DNA of 16,490 nucleotides, from NCBI GenBank assembly GCA_026390245.1, contig JAPLGI010000107.1, positions 1 through 16,490 on the forward strand, read 5' to 3'. A program made the position numbers and the translations under genes. Shown in pieces: positions 1 through 7,770 of this stretch. The stretch is from Caldisericota bacterium. Lineage in GTDB: Bacteria > Caldisericota > Caldisericia > Cryosericales > Cryosericaceae. The notes below the pieces were generated by a model. It saw only the letters and a list, made by a program, of their open reading frames with translations, searched no databases and was not told where the DNA came from. The stretch's first letter is position 1. Each line of letters opens with the position of its first letter.

Positions 1-71
1 TGCAGTTCACACGAGTCGCTTGGAGACCAGCACGGGGGTGTTGTGTCACACGAAGAAGGGCCGGCCGGCCG

Positions 72-101
72 TTACGACTCTCATGCGATTGCTGCTATAC
101 T
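72..101 (+). promoter_or_regulatory. Candidate extended -10 promoter for the ROK regulator
   Basis: TATACT at 96-101 is preceded by TGC, giving an extended -10 element (TGn-TATACT). The upstream -35 region is poor; TTACGA at 72-77 is the nearest match, which is common for extended -10 promoters. Transcription would start near 108 and leave a leader of about 40 bases before the ATG at 148. Seen by eye only. Confidence 0.5.
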
Positions 102-147
102 TGCTCTTGGCAAAGGTCCGCGCATATTGCTGCAACGAGGAGATGTC

Positions 148-1368
148 ATGACCACGAAGCCCAGGGCAAGCAGGCACATTGGCAAGAACCAGACCAGTAT
201 CAAGGCGGAAAACACTTCGAGTATTCTCCGAACCGTTCATGAGAGAAGCGATATTTCCCGGGCTGACTTGGTCCGGCTTACTGGGTTGACCGCTCCGACA
301 GTCTCGCGTATTGTCTCCTTTCTGGTTGAGCAGGGTGTTGTCACTGAGTCGCCGGGATCGAGTGCTGGTGTAGGGCGCAAACCGGTTGTGCTGCACTTCA
401 ACGGCAGGTCACGCTACATCGTGGCCATCGATTTCTCGTGGGCGCATGTCCGCACGGCCATTATGGACCTTGCCGGGGGCATTCTCGACCATGCAGAGCG
501 GACCATCGATCCAAGGGGCTCCATCAAGACGGAGTTCGAGAGAGTGCTGGAGACCATTCAGGAACTGCTTAACCGTCACCGGGGCATCACGGTCATCGGA
601 ATGGGCTTCTCCGCACCTGGGCTCATCAACTCTGAGGCGGGAGTCGTCATTAGTGTGCCGAACTTCCCGTCGATTCGCAACCTCCAGGTCAGGCAGCTGC
701 TGCAGGCGCGTTTCGGCTTTCCAACGTTCGTTATCAATGATGCAAACGCCGAGGCCGTTGCCGAGAAGTTCTTCGGTCAGGGTCGCGATGCCTCGGATTT
801 TGTTCTGGTGCACCTTGGCTATGGGATCGGCGCGGGCATCATCGCCGGGGGGCGCCTGTATACTGGCAACTTTGGCGTCTCGGGTGAAATCGGCCATACG
901 TCGGTCGACCGCCGTCACGGCAAATGGTGTGACTGTGGAAACCGTGGATGTGTCGAGCTGTATGCGGGGCTCCGCGGCATTCTGGAAGACGCTTCGGCCC
1001 AGGTCGGTCGACCGCTCTCGTTTGGGGAGGTTCAGCAGTTGAGTGCCGAGGGAGACGTCAAGGTGCTGAGTGTCCTGAAGGAAAAGGGTGAGCTCATCGG
1101 ATATGCGGTCGTCAATCTAGTGAACCTCCTTGCTCCCGAGCGTATCATCGTCACGGGCCAGGTGGCAGCTCTGGGAGCCCCTATTCTGGAGCCCATGAAA
1201 CGCACCATTACAGAGCGTTGCTTCTACCACGTCGCCAATCAGGTCTCGATCACACTGTCCTCCCTGTCCGAAAACAGTACTCTTCTCGGGGCAATGACCG
1301 TGGTTCTCGATGACTTTCTCGAGAACCCCTATGACTTCCTGACCGCCGGACAGGAACGCCACCGCTGA
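148..1368 (+). CDS. ROK-family transcriptional repressor (NagC/XylR/Mlc type)
   Basis: A 406-residue sugar-responsive DNA-binding protein, typical in length for ROK repressors. Residues about 21-64 form a winged helix-turn-helix (ISRADLVRLTGLTAPTVSRI). The rest is a ROK sugar-binding domain with INDANAEA near 197-204, GEIGH near 247-251 and the zinc motif CDCGNRGC at 262-269. The N-terminal phosphate-binding motif of ROK kinases (DxGGT) is replaced by DFSWAH near 95-100, so it should sense sugar rather than phosphorylate it. The frame is open from a GTG at 43, but ATG 148 has GAGGAG at 137-142 with a 5-base spacer and is the better start. The next gene is a ROK kinase, and an ABC sugar transporter plus pgi lie opposite, so control of these genes is the likely role. 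The effector is unknown. Confidence 0.9.
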   Translation: MTTKPRASRHIGKNQTSIKAENTSSILRTVHERSDISRADLVRLTGLTAPTVSRIVSFLVEQGVVTESPGSSAGVGRKPVVLHFNGRSRYIVAIDFSWAHVRTAIMDLAGGILDHAERTIDPRGSIKTEFERVLETIQELLNRHRGITVIGMGFSAPGLINSEAGVVISVPNFPSIRNLQVRQLLQARFGFPTFVINDANAEAVAEKFFGQGRDASDFVLVHLGYGIGAGIIAGGRLYTGNFGVSGEIGHTSVDRRHGKWCDCGNRGCVELYAGLRGILEDASAQVGRPLSFGEVQQLSAEGDVKVLSVLKEKGELIGYAVVNLVNLLAPERIIVTGQVAALGAPILEPMKRTITERCFYHVANQVSITLSSLSENSTLLGAMTVVLDDFLENPYDFLTAGQERHR

Positions 1369-1386
1369 GCGACGTCGTTCGAAAGC

Positions 1387-1414
1387 TTGACAGCCTGTAT
1401 CGCCACCGTACAAT
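1387..1414 (+). promoter_or_regulatory. Sigma-A-type promoter of the ROK kinase
   Basis: A perfect -35 box TTGACA (1387-1392) and the -10 box TACAAT (1409-1414) are separated by 16 bases. Transcription would start around 1421, about 42 bases before the kinase ATG. The kinase therefore has a strong promoter of its own inside the 94-base gap after the repressor gene. Confidence 0.75.
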
Positions 1415-1418
1415 GAAC

Positions 1419-1428
1419 TTATTAGTAA
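1419..1428 (+). promoter_or_regulatory. Possible operator at the kinase transcription start
   Basis: TTATTAGTAA is a near-palindrome (8 of 10 positions match its reverse complement) lying on the predicted +1 of the kinase promoter. It sits within a looser AACNT...ANGTT dyad at 1416-1432. AT-rich dyads at this position are typical of operators for ROK repressors, and the adjacent ROK regulator is the natural candidate. This is inference; no second copy was found in the window. Confidence 0.3.
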
Positions 1429-1462
1429 TGTTGTGTGCAAAACCGAATGAGAGGTCGGCGAC

Positions 1463-2443
1463 ATGAAGAAATCGAACACGGCAGGGCGTACGGTGGCAGG
1501 CGTCGACATCGGGGGGACGAAGGTCACCTTCATCCTGTGGCACGATGGATCCATTCAGCACAAGTTCGTTCTGCCCTACGCCGCTCAGTCCAGCCGCGAA
1601 TTCTCGGACCTGATTCTGAAGGGAGTAGCAGACCTGCGCCAGCGGGCGGCAGATACCGGGACTTCCGTCATGGGAACCGGTATCGGGTGTGCTGGCATGG
1701 TCGATCAGAAACGCGGCGTCTTGCGCTTTTCACCCAATATGCCCGGCTTACATGATGTGGCGCTGGCACAGATCGTGGCTGAGAAGACGCATGCTCCCGC
1801 CTATCTCGAGAATGATGCCAACTGTGCACTGTTTGCAGAGTGGGCCAGCGGGGTCGCCGTGGGCCATAGCAATGTCGTGATGTTCTCTGTTGGGACCGGT
1901 GTTGGGGGAGCGCTCATCCTGGATGGGCATCTCTACGTTGGCCACCACGGCTTTGCAGGCGAAATGGGGCACATTCCAATGGTGGACCGCGGCTTGCTGT
2001 GCGGCTGTGGTCGACATGGCTGCCTTGAAACGACTGCTTCTGGAACTGGCATTGAGCGGTATGTCAGGAGCGCACTGGCACGGGGTTCGAAGAGTCTTAT
2101 GACGACGAAGGATGCGGGATCAGCCCGAGTGATCTCCCGCTTTGCCCAGAATGGAGACCAGTTGGCACAGCAAGCTTTCAAGCAGGCGGCCCGTTCTCTC
2201 GGCCGGGCGGCCGGAGGAATCATCAATATTCTTGATCCAGACATGATCGTGCTTGGCGGTGGGGTTGCCGAGTCGGGGCTGCTCATGGACGAAATGAAGC
2301 GGGTCGCGGGGCGGCGTTCTCTGCCGCTGCTGTTCGAGGGCGTCGAGTTCGCGATGGCCCACTACAGGAATGATGCCGCCGCTGTGGGTGCAGCTCTCCT
2401 CGCAGACCAGCTTCTCAAGGGGCAGGCCGTCTACTCGATCTAG
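1463..2443 (+). CDS. ROK-family sugar kinase, probably glucokinase
   Basis: A 326-residue cytoplasmic sugar kinase expected to phosphorylate a hexose with ATP. The ATP-phosphate motif DIGGTK is at residues 15-20. The catalytic aspartate lies in ENDAN (116-120), GTGVGG is at 144-149, and EMGH (167-170) with CGCGRHGC (180-187) forms the ROK zinc site. All key residues are intact, unlike in the upstream repressor. The ATG has GAGAGGT at 1449-1455, seven bases upstream. With pgi nearby, glucose to glucose-6-phosphate is the most economical role. ROK kinases for fructose, mannose, allose or N-acetylmannosamine look similar, so the substrate is inferred. It converges on pgi with a 52-base gap and no clear terminator between them. 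Confidence 0.88.
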   Translation: MKKSNTAGRTVAGVDIGGTKVTFILWHDGSIQHKFVLPYAAQSSREFSDLILKGVADLRQRAADTGTSVMGTGIGCAGMVDQKRGVLRFSPNMPGLHDVALAQIVAEKTHAPAYLENDANCALFAEWASGVAVGHSNVVMFSVGTGVGGALILDGHLYVGHHGFAGEMGHIPMVDRGLLCGCGRHGCLETTASGTGIERYVRSALARGSKSLMTTKDAGSARVISRFAQNGDQLAQQAFKQAARSLGRAAGGIINILDPDMIVLGGGVAESGLLMDEMKRVAGRRSLPLLFEGVEFAMAHYRNDAAAVGAALLADQLLKGQAVYSI

Positions 2444-2495
2444 TCCGGCCGAGTCGCTTGACATGCCTCCGGGTGGTCGGGCTGTCTGGCGCTTG

Positions 2496-3845
2496 TCAGT
2501 GGTGCCTGGCCAGTCTTGAATGGATGTCTGCGGCTTCGGCCTCCGTACCTGCCTTGCCCAGGAGAGCAAACATGTTGCGCTTGTACGCTTCTACGCCAGG
2601 CTGGTCAAAGGGATTGATGCCCAGCATGTAGCCTCCAACCGCGCAGGCCACCTCGAAGAAGTAGACCATGGCCCCAAAACTGCTCTCTGAGATATCGGGC
2701 ACGGTCAGCTGAAGTACAGGCACGCCGCCGTCATGGTGAGCGAGAAGAGTGCCGATCCTTGCGTCGCGGTTCATGTCTGACAGGTTTCGGCCGTTCAGAT
2801 AGGCAAGCCCGTCTGGCGACTCCGCATCACAGAGGAACGTAACCTCGGCAGGGGCGGCAACATCGACGACCGTCTCGAAGAGAGAGCGAGTTCCTTCCTG
2901 AACGAATTGTCCAAGCGAGTGAAGATCGGTGGTGAACTCCGCAAACGCCGGGAAGACACCGTTGCCGTCCTTGCCCTCGCTCTCACCAAAGAGCTGTTTC
3001 CACCACTCGCCGACATAGTGGAGGCATGGCTCAAAACTCGTCAGCAGTTCGATGCTCTTGCCGCTCGCGTTGAGAATGCGTCGTGCGACGGCATACTGAA
3101 GAGCGTCATTGGTCTCCGCAGGTGAAGCGAGGCTGGCAGCGCGCTGTTCTGCAGCGCCTTGCAACAGCGAGCGGATATCGAGGCCGGCGATCGCGAACGG
3201 CAGGAGGCCGACCGGAGTGAGTACCGAGTACCGTCCACCGACATCACGGGGCAGGTCGAACGTGGCCAGGCCCTCGTCCCGGGCAAGATCGTGCAGGGTC
3301 CCGCGTTGCGAGTCGGTTATGGCCACAGTGCGCTTGCGCGCTTCGCCTGTGCCGAACCGTCGAACCAGTTCTGTTCTCAGGACGTGGAAGGCAACCGCGG
3401 TCTCCAGTGTCGTTCCGGACTTGGAAATGACCACGACGGAAAAGCGACGGTCTTCAAGCTTGTCGAGAAGCTTTCGGAACTGCCATGAGCTGAGGCTATT
3501 GCCGGCGAAGAGAATTTCGGGCAAGCTGTCCGTCTTCAAGTGAGACGGCATGCCTTCCAGAAACTCCACCCCCGCTCGGGCGCCCAGATAGGAGCCTCCG
3601 ATGCCGCAGACGACAACAGCATCTGATTGTTCGCGCAGTGTGGCCGTGACCTCCTCGATTCTGGTCACGATGTCTCCAGGAGTGGCGACCGGCAGGTCCA
3701 GCCATCCGGTGTATTCGCAGCCGGCTCCTGTTCTGTCGACAAGGACCTGGAGCTGCAGTGCTGCCCCTCGTGTTTCTCCGTCAATCTGCTCGGCATCGAT
3801 GTGGTCGAGAGCCCATGTACTGTCCAGTCGAATCAGTCCACTCAT
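2496..3845 (-). CDS. pgi: Glucose-6-phosphate isomerase
   Basis: Interconverts glucose-6-phosphate and fructose-6-phosphate in glycolysis and gluconeogenesis. The 449-residue protein has the length and motifs of the Bacillus-type enzyme. The phosphate-binding segments are GIGGSYLGARA (81-91) and SKSGTTLET (141-149). The likely catalytic residues are Glu290 in GESEGKDG, His309 in TDLHSLGQF and Lys422 in VEAYKRNMFALLG. The frame opens at 3872, but that ATG lies inside the predicted -10 box. The ATG at 3845 has GGAGGT (3852-3857) six bases upstream and is preferred. It follows the ABC permease gene on the same strand after a hairpin and has its own promoter, so it can be expressed apart from the transporter. 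Function is clear. Confidence 0.96.
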   Translation of the reverse strand: MSGLIRLDSTWALDHIDAEQIDGETRGAALQLQVLVDRTGAGCEYTGWLDLPVATPGDIVTRIEEVTATLREQSDAVVVCGIGGSYLGARAGVEFLEGMPSHLKTDSLPEILFAGNSLSSWQFRKLLDKLEDRRFSVVVISKSGTTLETAVAFHVLRTELVRRFGTGEARKRTVAITDSQRGTLHDLARDEGLATFDLPRDVGGRYSVLTPVGLLPFAIAGLDIRSLLQGAAEQRAASLASPAETNDALQYAVARRILNASGKSIELLTSFEPCLHYVGEWWKQLFGESEGKDGNGVFPAFAEFTTDLHSLGQFVQEGTRSLFETVVDVAAPAEVTFLCDAESPDGLAYLNGRNLSDMNRDARIGTLLAHHDGGVPVLQLTVPDISESSFGAMVYFFEVACAVGGYMLGINPFDQPGVEAYKRNMFALLGKAGTEAEAADIHSRLARHH

Positions 3846-3870
3846 TCCGACACCTCCATGTATCTCAAGC

Positions 3871-3898
3871 ATTGTAGAAGTCTGGGGCGGTGGTGCAA
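3871..3898 (-). promoter_or_regulatory. Candidate promoter of pgi
   Basis: Read on the minus strand: TTGCAC (3898-3893), 16 bases, then TACAAT (3876-3871). The -10 is good and the -35 only fair (TTG conserved). The predicted start near 3864 leaves a leader of about 20 bases containing GGAGGT. Confidence 0.5.
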
Positions 3899-3956
3899 CT
3901 GTAAGGGAGCAAGAGCCCCTCTTCCGTTCGTCTGTCTGTGCAGTGTCCTGAGTAGC

Positions 3957-3990
3957 AGGATGGCTGCCGGCATTTGCCGGCAGCCATCCT
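3957..3990 (-). terminator. Long perfect hairpin after the ABC operon
   Basis: A perfect 15-bp inverted repeat, AGGATGGCTGCCGGC (3957-3971) and GCCGGCAGCCATCCT (3976-3990), around a 4-base loop. It lies 22 bases after the stop codon of the last permease gene. No run of T follows on either strand, so it is either a terminator without a U-tract or a 3' stem that protects the mRNA. The rest of the gap to pgi (3873-3956) holds the pgi promoter and nothing else seen. Confidence 0.65.
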
Positions 3991-4012
3991 CAAAGACCTG
4001 GTTCAGTTGCTG

Positions 4013-5122
4013 CTACAATTCCTTTGTACCGCGCAGAGAGCGTCTCGCTCGCTCTCGCTCCTTGACTCGTTTCCAGGAGTATAGGACGATAGATACGGCG
4101 ATGATGCCGTAGGATACGAAGACCCTGAAGTACTCGCCTATCATGGCCGAGCCCATCAGCTCCTTTCCGGCCACAGGAGCAACCACGAACATCAGGTGAA
4201 ACAGGATGACCCCGATGAACACGTTGGGGATGGAAGCGCGCACCACGCTGGCCCCGCCTATAAGCAGCGCAGCAACAGCAAAGGTGGCCGTCTGATCATG
4301 GCTATTGTAGGTGTTCAACGTGCCGATGTTCTGGAGGAAGATGATCTGGCCATAGCATGCGAGGACGGTCGATAGAATGATCGCAATGATGCGCGTTCTT
4401 TCCACCTTGATACCCGAATCCTCGGCGACAGCCATGTCCTGCCCTACCGCGCGCATATCATGCCCCAGTTTGGTTTTGGCAAACCACCAAATGAAGAGAC
4501 ACAGCAGAGCAATGAATATGAATGTGGCCACCGGTATCGGAATATCACCGATCTTGAGCGGAATAAGCTTGTCGAGACTCTGACGCATTCCCTTGAGATC
4601 AATTGCATTGCGGATTCCGTATCCACGGGAGAGAACGATGGCAGAATTCTTGATAGGGATGATCTTGCCCATAATGTACAGCACGACCAGCTGATAGACG
4701 CCGTTGATGAAGTATCCGAGGATCAGCGACGTAACCATCTCTCGTCCCTTGGCCCGGTTGAGCACGACGCCGGCAATCCAGCCCATGAGCACTGCCAAAG
4801 GAGTGGCAACGGCCATGGCCAGAAACAGGCCGCCAACCCCGCTGATGCCCCAGTTTGTGACAAGGATGATCCCTATCTGGCCGGACATGGCTCCGAGAAC
4901 GATACCGAAATTGAGCCCCATGCCAGCCATGATCGGGAGAAGCAGTGAGAGGACCAGAAAGGAGTCGCGACCCAATCGTGTGACCATTTCCTGAATCAGG
5001 TAGCCGCTCGAGAATCCAGACAGCGGTATCGCGAAGGCAATCAGGATGATGAACATGATAGGGACGGCGTTGCCAATGAAGAGGCGTGAGATTGTATCTT
5101 TGAACCCTGTTTTCCTTGTCAT
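4013..5122 (-). CDS. ABC transporter permease, BPD_transp_2 family (second permease)
   Basis: A 369-residue integral membrane protein with about nine or ten hydrophobic segments, from VPIMFIILIAFAIPL near the N-terminus to FVSYGIIAVSIVLYSW near the C-terminus. A basic cytoplasmic tail follows (KRVKERERARRS). It shares with the preceding permease the family pattern LNFGIVLGAMSGQIG, the loop NRAKGREM and the segment LIGGASVVRASIPN, so the two are paralogues and should form a heterodimeric channel. The ATG at 5122 follows the previous stop by four bases, and the Shine-Dalgarno AGGTGA overlaps that stop, indicating coupled translation. Family (ribose/BMP-type importers) is clear; the substrate is not. 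Confidence 0.88.
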   Translation of the reverse strand: MTRKTGFKDTISRLFIGNAVPIMFIILIAFAIPLSGFSSGYLIQEMVTRLGRDSFLVLSLLLPIMAGMGLNFGIVLGAMSGQIGIILVTNWGISGVGGLFLAMAVATPLAVLMGWIAGVVLNRAKGREMVTSLILGYFINGVYQLVVLYIMGKIIPIKNSAIVLSRGYGIRNAIDLKGMRQSLDKLIPLKIGDIPIPVATFIFIALLCLFIWWFAKTKLGHDMRAVGQDMAVAEDSGIKVERTRIIAIILSTVLACYGQIIFLQNIGTLNTYNSHDQTATFAVAALLIGGASVVRASIPNVFIGVILFHLMFVVAPVAGKELMGSAMIGEYFRVFVSYGIIAVSIVLYSWKRVKERERARRSLRGTKEL

Positions 5123-5126
5123 GGTA

Positions 5127-6170
5127 TCACCTGGACTTCCTGGTTACTCGGGTGAGCGCGTAAACGATCATTCCGTCGGAGACAATGATACGCACAACCT
5201 CTGACAGATCAGACTGAATAGCACTGTTGATGACCGACGGAGTCATTGTCAGGATTCCCTGGAAGAGGATCGTGCCGATGACGACGTTCGTGATATTGGC
5301 CTTGTTGACGCTGGCTCCTCCGATGAGAATCGCCGCGACAGCGGGAAGTGCCATGAAGAACGGGCCGTTATAGAGCTGTATGAACCCGAAGCTCTGCTGA
5401 AAGACCAGAATGCCAATCGCGCCGTAGACGGTCGACATGATGACCGAGATGGTTCTCATCTTGTCGACGTTGATGCCGGCTGCGCGCGCGTAGTCCGGAT
5501 TTGAACCGACAGCAGTCATCGCCGTTCCCGTCTTGGTGTGAAAGAACGCCCACATGATCAACGCCATGAACGCGAAGAACAGGATCATGCCGGTTGGGAA
5601 CATGAAGTTGCTTCCTATCCTGACGGTCAGGAAGTTGTCCAGAATGTGGAGCCAGAAACCCTCAAGAGATATGGTCGTACGCAGTCCTGCGCCACCATAG
5701 CCCCAGATCATCTTTGAGCTATGGTACGGGAGCAGCATCCACATCATGCACATGAACGAGACGGACGAGAAGCCCACGTATGTTGCAATCATCATCTCGT
5801 CGCCCTTGACCCGATTGAGCAGTTTGCCATAGCTCCAGCCGAAGAGCAAGGCAAACGGAGCTGCCAGAACCATAGCGCCTGCAAACCCTGCGAGACCAGT
5901 AAGGCCAAGCTCTATGCTGATTGTCGCTCCCAGCAGCCCGGCGATGATGCCGAGCGGTAGACCGAAATTGAGTCCGCAGCCGGTCTGAACCATGGGAACC
6001 ATCCCGAGGACCAGGATGCCATTCATGCCAAAGCGGACAATGGTATCTGTTATCGACTGGTCGACCCTTACGCCCACAGATGGAGCCACGATGAACAGTG
6101 ACAGAAGCAGCATGGCGATGATGATGCGAGGCCACCCTGCTTTTTCGATGAATCTCCGAATGCTATTCAT
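5127..6170 (-). CDS. ABC transporter permease, BPD_transp_2 family (first permease)
   Basis: A 347-residue membrane protein of the RbsC/BMP-type permease family. An N-terminal hydrophobic segment (IIIAMLLLSLFIVAPSVGV) is followed by LNFGLPLGIIAGLLGATI, the cytoplasmic coupling loop NRVKGDEM, AVGSNPDYARAAGI and LIGGASVNKANITN. Its start overlaps the end of the ATPase gene by 8 bases, so it is co-translated with it. It pairs with the next permease, which is similar but clearly diverged. Two different permeases are usual for nucleoside/BMP-type and autoinducer-2-type importers, whereas ribose-type systems use one. Confidence 0.88.
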   Translation of the reverse strand: MNSIRRFIEKAGWPRIIIAMLLLSLFIVAPSVGVRVDQSITDTIVRFGMNGILVLGMVPMVQTGCGLNFGLPLGIIAGLLGATISIELGLTGLAGFAGAMVLAAPFALLFGWSYGKLLNRVKGDEMMIATYVGFSSVSFMCMMWMLLPYHSSKMIWGYGGAGLRTTISLEGFWLHILDNFLTVRIGSNFMFPTGMILFFAFMALIMWAFFHTKTGTAMTAVGSNPDYARAAGINVDKMRTISVIMSTVYGAIGILVFQQSFGFIQLYNGPFFMALPAVAAILIGGASVNKANITNVVIGTILFQGILTMTPSVINSAIQSDLSEVVRIIVSDGMIVYALTRVTRKSR

Positions 6171-7770
6171 GGCTGTTTGCCTCGCTCTTTACCTTTCCTA
6201 TCATGAGCAAGCCGAACTCCTTGGCCGTCGCTGATGGCGGCAGGATGCCAGCAATGCGGCCCTCGTCGACGATGGCGATCCGATCGCAGATAGAGCGCAG
6301 CTCTTCAAGTTCAGAGGAAATCATGATGATGGTCGTGCCGTTCTTGCGGTTGTAGGTGCGAAGCGCTTCCAATACGAGCGCCTTGGCCCCGACGTCGATG
6401 CCGCGTGTCGGCTCTGAAACAAACAGGACATCTGGCTGCACTGCAAAAGCTTTTGCCAGGCAGATCTTCTGTTGGTTTCCACCTGACAGTTCCTGTGCTG
6501 GCTGGTCTGTGCTCGTGCACTTGATATCCAGAGCCTTGATGTACTCCGTTGCCACGTTCTGGATAGCCTTGTCGTCGCGCCATTGAATGAGTCCACCCAG
6601 GAGAGGTCTGAGAAACTTGTTCTGTGCCTGCATTGCTGTGAAGGCAATGTTCCAGTCGAGAGCTTCTTCAAGCAGCAGTCCCACTCCTCGACGGTCCTCG
6701 GAGACGAATGCCATTCCGGCAGCCAGGGCTGCCGCAGGATCATTGAGTCGGGTGGGCTTACCATGCAGGATGACCGCTCCTCCAGCTGGGTACAGTCCCA
6801 TAATCCCATTTGGGATGCCCAGCTTGCCCTGTCCCGCCAGCCCGCCGATACCGAAGATCTCTCCCTTGTGGACTTCCAGCGAGACATCTCTCACGGTCTC
6901 CCCTGGCATGTCGACCCAGAGCTGGTCGACGGAGAGGATCGTTTCCGTGCTCTCGTTGTAGTCCTCGGTCGCAGCCGACTTGGCCGAGACACTGCGGCCC
7001 ACCATGAGCTCGGCAACCTGACCAATATCAGTGTCGCTGGTGGCCACCTCTTTCACAACTTGTCCGTCTCGAAGGATCACGATCCTGTCGCAAATGTCGA
7101 GAATCTCCTGGAGGCGGTGTGTAATGAAGATAATGGCAATGCCGGTGGCAGCCAGTCTGCGCAGTGAGGTCAGAAGGACCTGTGCCTCGGACTCGGTTAG
7201 GACCGCTGTCGGTTCATCGAGCACGAGGAGCTTCATCTCGGGACGATGGATCTCGCGTGCGAGTTCGGTGAACTGCTTGTGGCCAACCGGCATTTCAGCA
7301 ACCAGCGTGTCCGGGCTGATCTCGACACCCAGCAGCTCGATTGATTTCTCCGCGATGGCACGCATTTCGGGAAGGTTCAGTGTCTTCAGGCGCGGCCCAA
7401 AGATCTTCGTCACGATGTTATCGTGCAATATCTCACCGTTAAGCAGAATGTTCTCGGTGGCGGTGAACCCTGGGATCAGCGAGAATTCCTGGTGAACCAT
7501 GCCAATTCCTGCCTTGAGGGCATCAAACGGGTTCTGAAAATTGACTTCTTTGCCATCGATACTGACGCTGCCGGTATAGCCTCCGGTTTGGACTATGACA
7601 CTCATCCCGAACAGGATGTTCATCAGGGTTGACTTGCCGGCTCCGTTTTCCCCAACGAGGCCAAGGACCTCGCCGCGGTTGATGTCCAGAGTAACGTCGG
7701 TCAGGACCCTGTTGCCAAAATACTCCTTGGTAATGCCCTGCATGTGCAGCAAGGGTTGTTGTTCGGTCAT
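6163..7770 (-). CDS. ABC importer ATPase with two fused nucleotide-binding domains (RbsA/BMP type)
   Basis: A 535-residue cytoplasmic energising subunit. Domain 1 has Walker A GENGAGKST (40-48), a Q-loop near 94, Walker B LLVLDEPT (181-188) and His218, but its signature is degenerate (MPVGHKQ, 160-166). Domain 2 has a degenerate Walker A (GLAGQGK, 310-316), an intact signature LSGGNQQK (428-435) and Walker B VLFVSEPT, with Ser where Asp is usual. Ser also stands at the H-loop (ISSELEE). One composite ATP site (Walker A of domain 1 with the signature of domain 2) therefore appears intact and the other looks dead, as is known in this family. The start is ATG 7770 behind AGAGGTGA; an in-frame GTG at 7779 lies within the ribosome site. 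The substrate is unknown. Confidence 0.9.
   Translation of the reverse strand: MTEQQPLLHMQGITKEYFGNRVLTDVTLDINRGEVLGLVGENGAGKSTLMNILFGMSVIVQTGGYTGSVSIDGKEVNFQNPFDALKAGIGMVHQEFSLIPGFTATENILLNGEILHDNIVTKIFGPRLKTLNLPEMRAIAEKSIELLGVEISPDTLVAEMPVGHKQFTELAREIHRPEMKLLVLDEPTAVLTESEAQVLLTSLRRLAATGIAIIFITHRLQEILDICDRIVILRDGQVVKEVATSDTDIGQVAELMVGRSVSAKSAATEDYNESTETILSVDQLWVDMPGETVRDVSLEVHKGEIFGIGGLAGQGKLGIPNGIMGLYPAGGAVILHGKPTRLNDPAAALAAGMAFVSEDRRGVGLLLEEALDWNIAFTAMQAQNKFLRPLLGGLIQWRDDKAIQNVATEYIKALDIKCTSTDQPAQELSGGNQQKICLAKAFAVQPDVLFVSEPTRGIDVGAKALVLEALRTYNRKNGTTIIMISSELEELRSICDRIAIVDEGRIAGILPPSATAKEFGLLMIGKVKSEANSHE

Noticed and set aside
7..53. Direct repeat TCACACGA at 7-14 and 46-53
   Set aside because: Eight bases only, upstream of the candidate promoter; too short to claim as a regulator site.
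59..70. GGCCGGCCGGCC run upstream of the ROK regulator
   Set aside because: A simple GC palindrome upstream of the predicted promoter; no repeat elsewhere and no known role.
386..1042. 218-codon open frame inside the ROK regulator
   Set aside because: It lies wholly within a gene with strong family motifs, is rich in Ser and Arg as expected from a shifted GC-rich frame, and shows no domain.
2444..2495. Terminator between the converging ROK kinase and pgi genes
   Set aside because: No stem with adequate arms could be found by eye in this 52-base gap.
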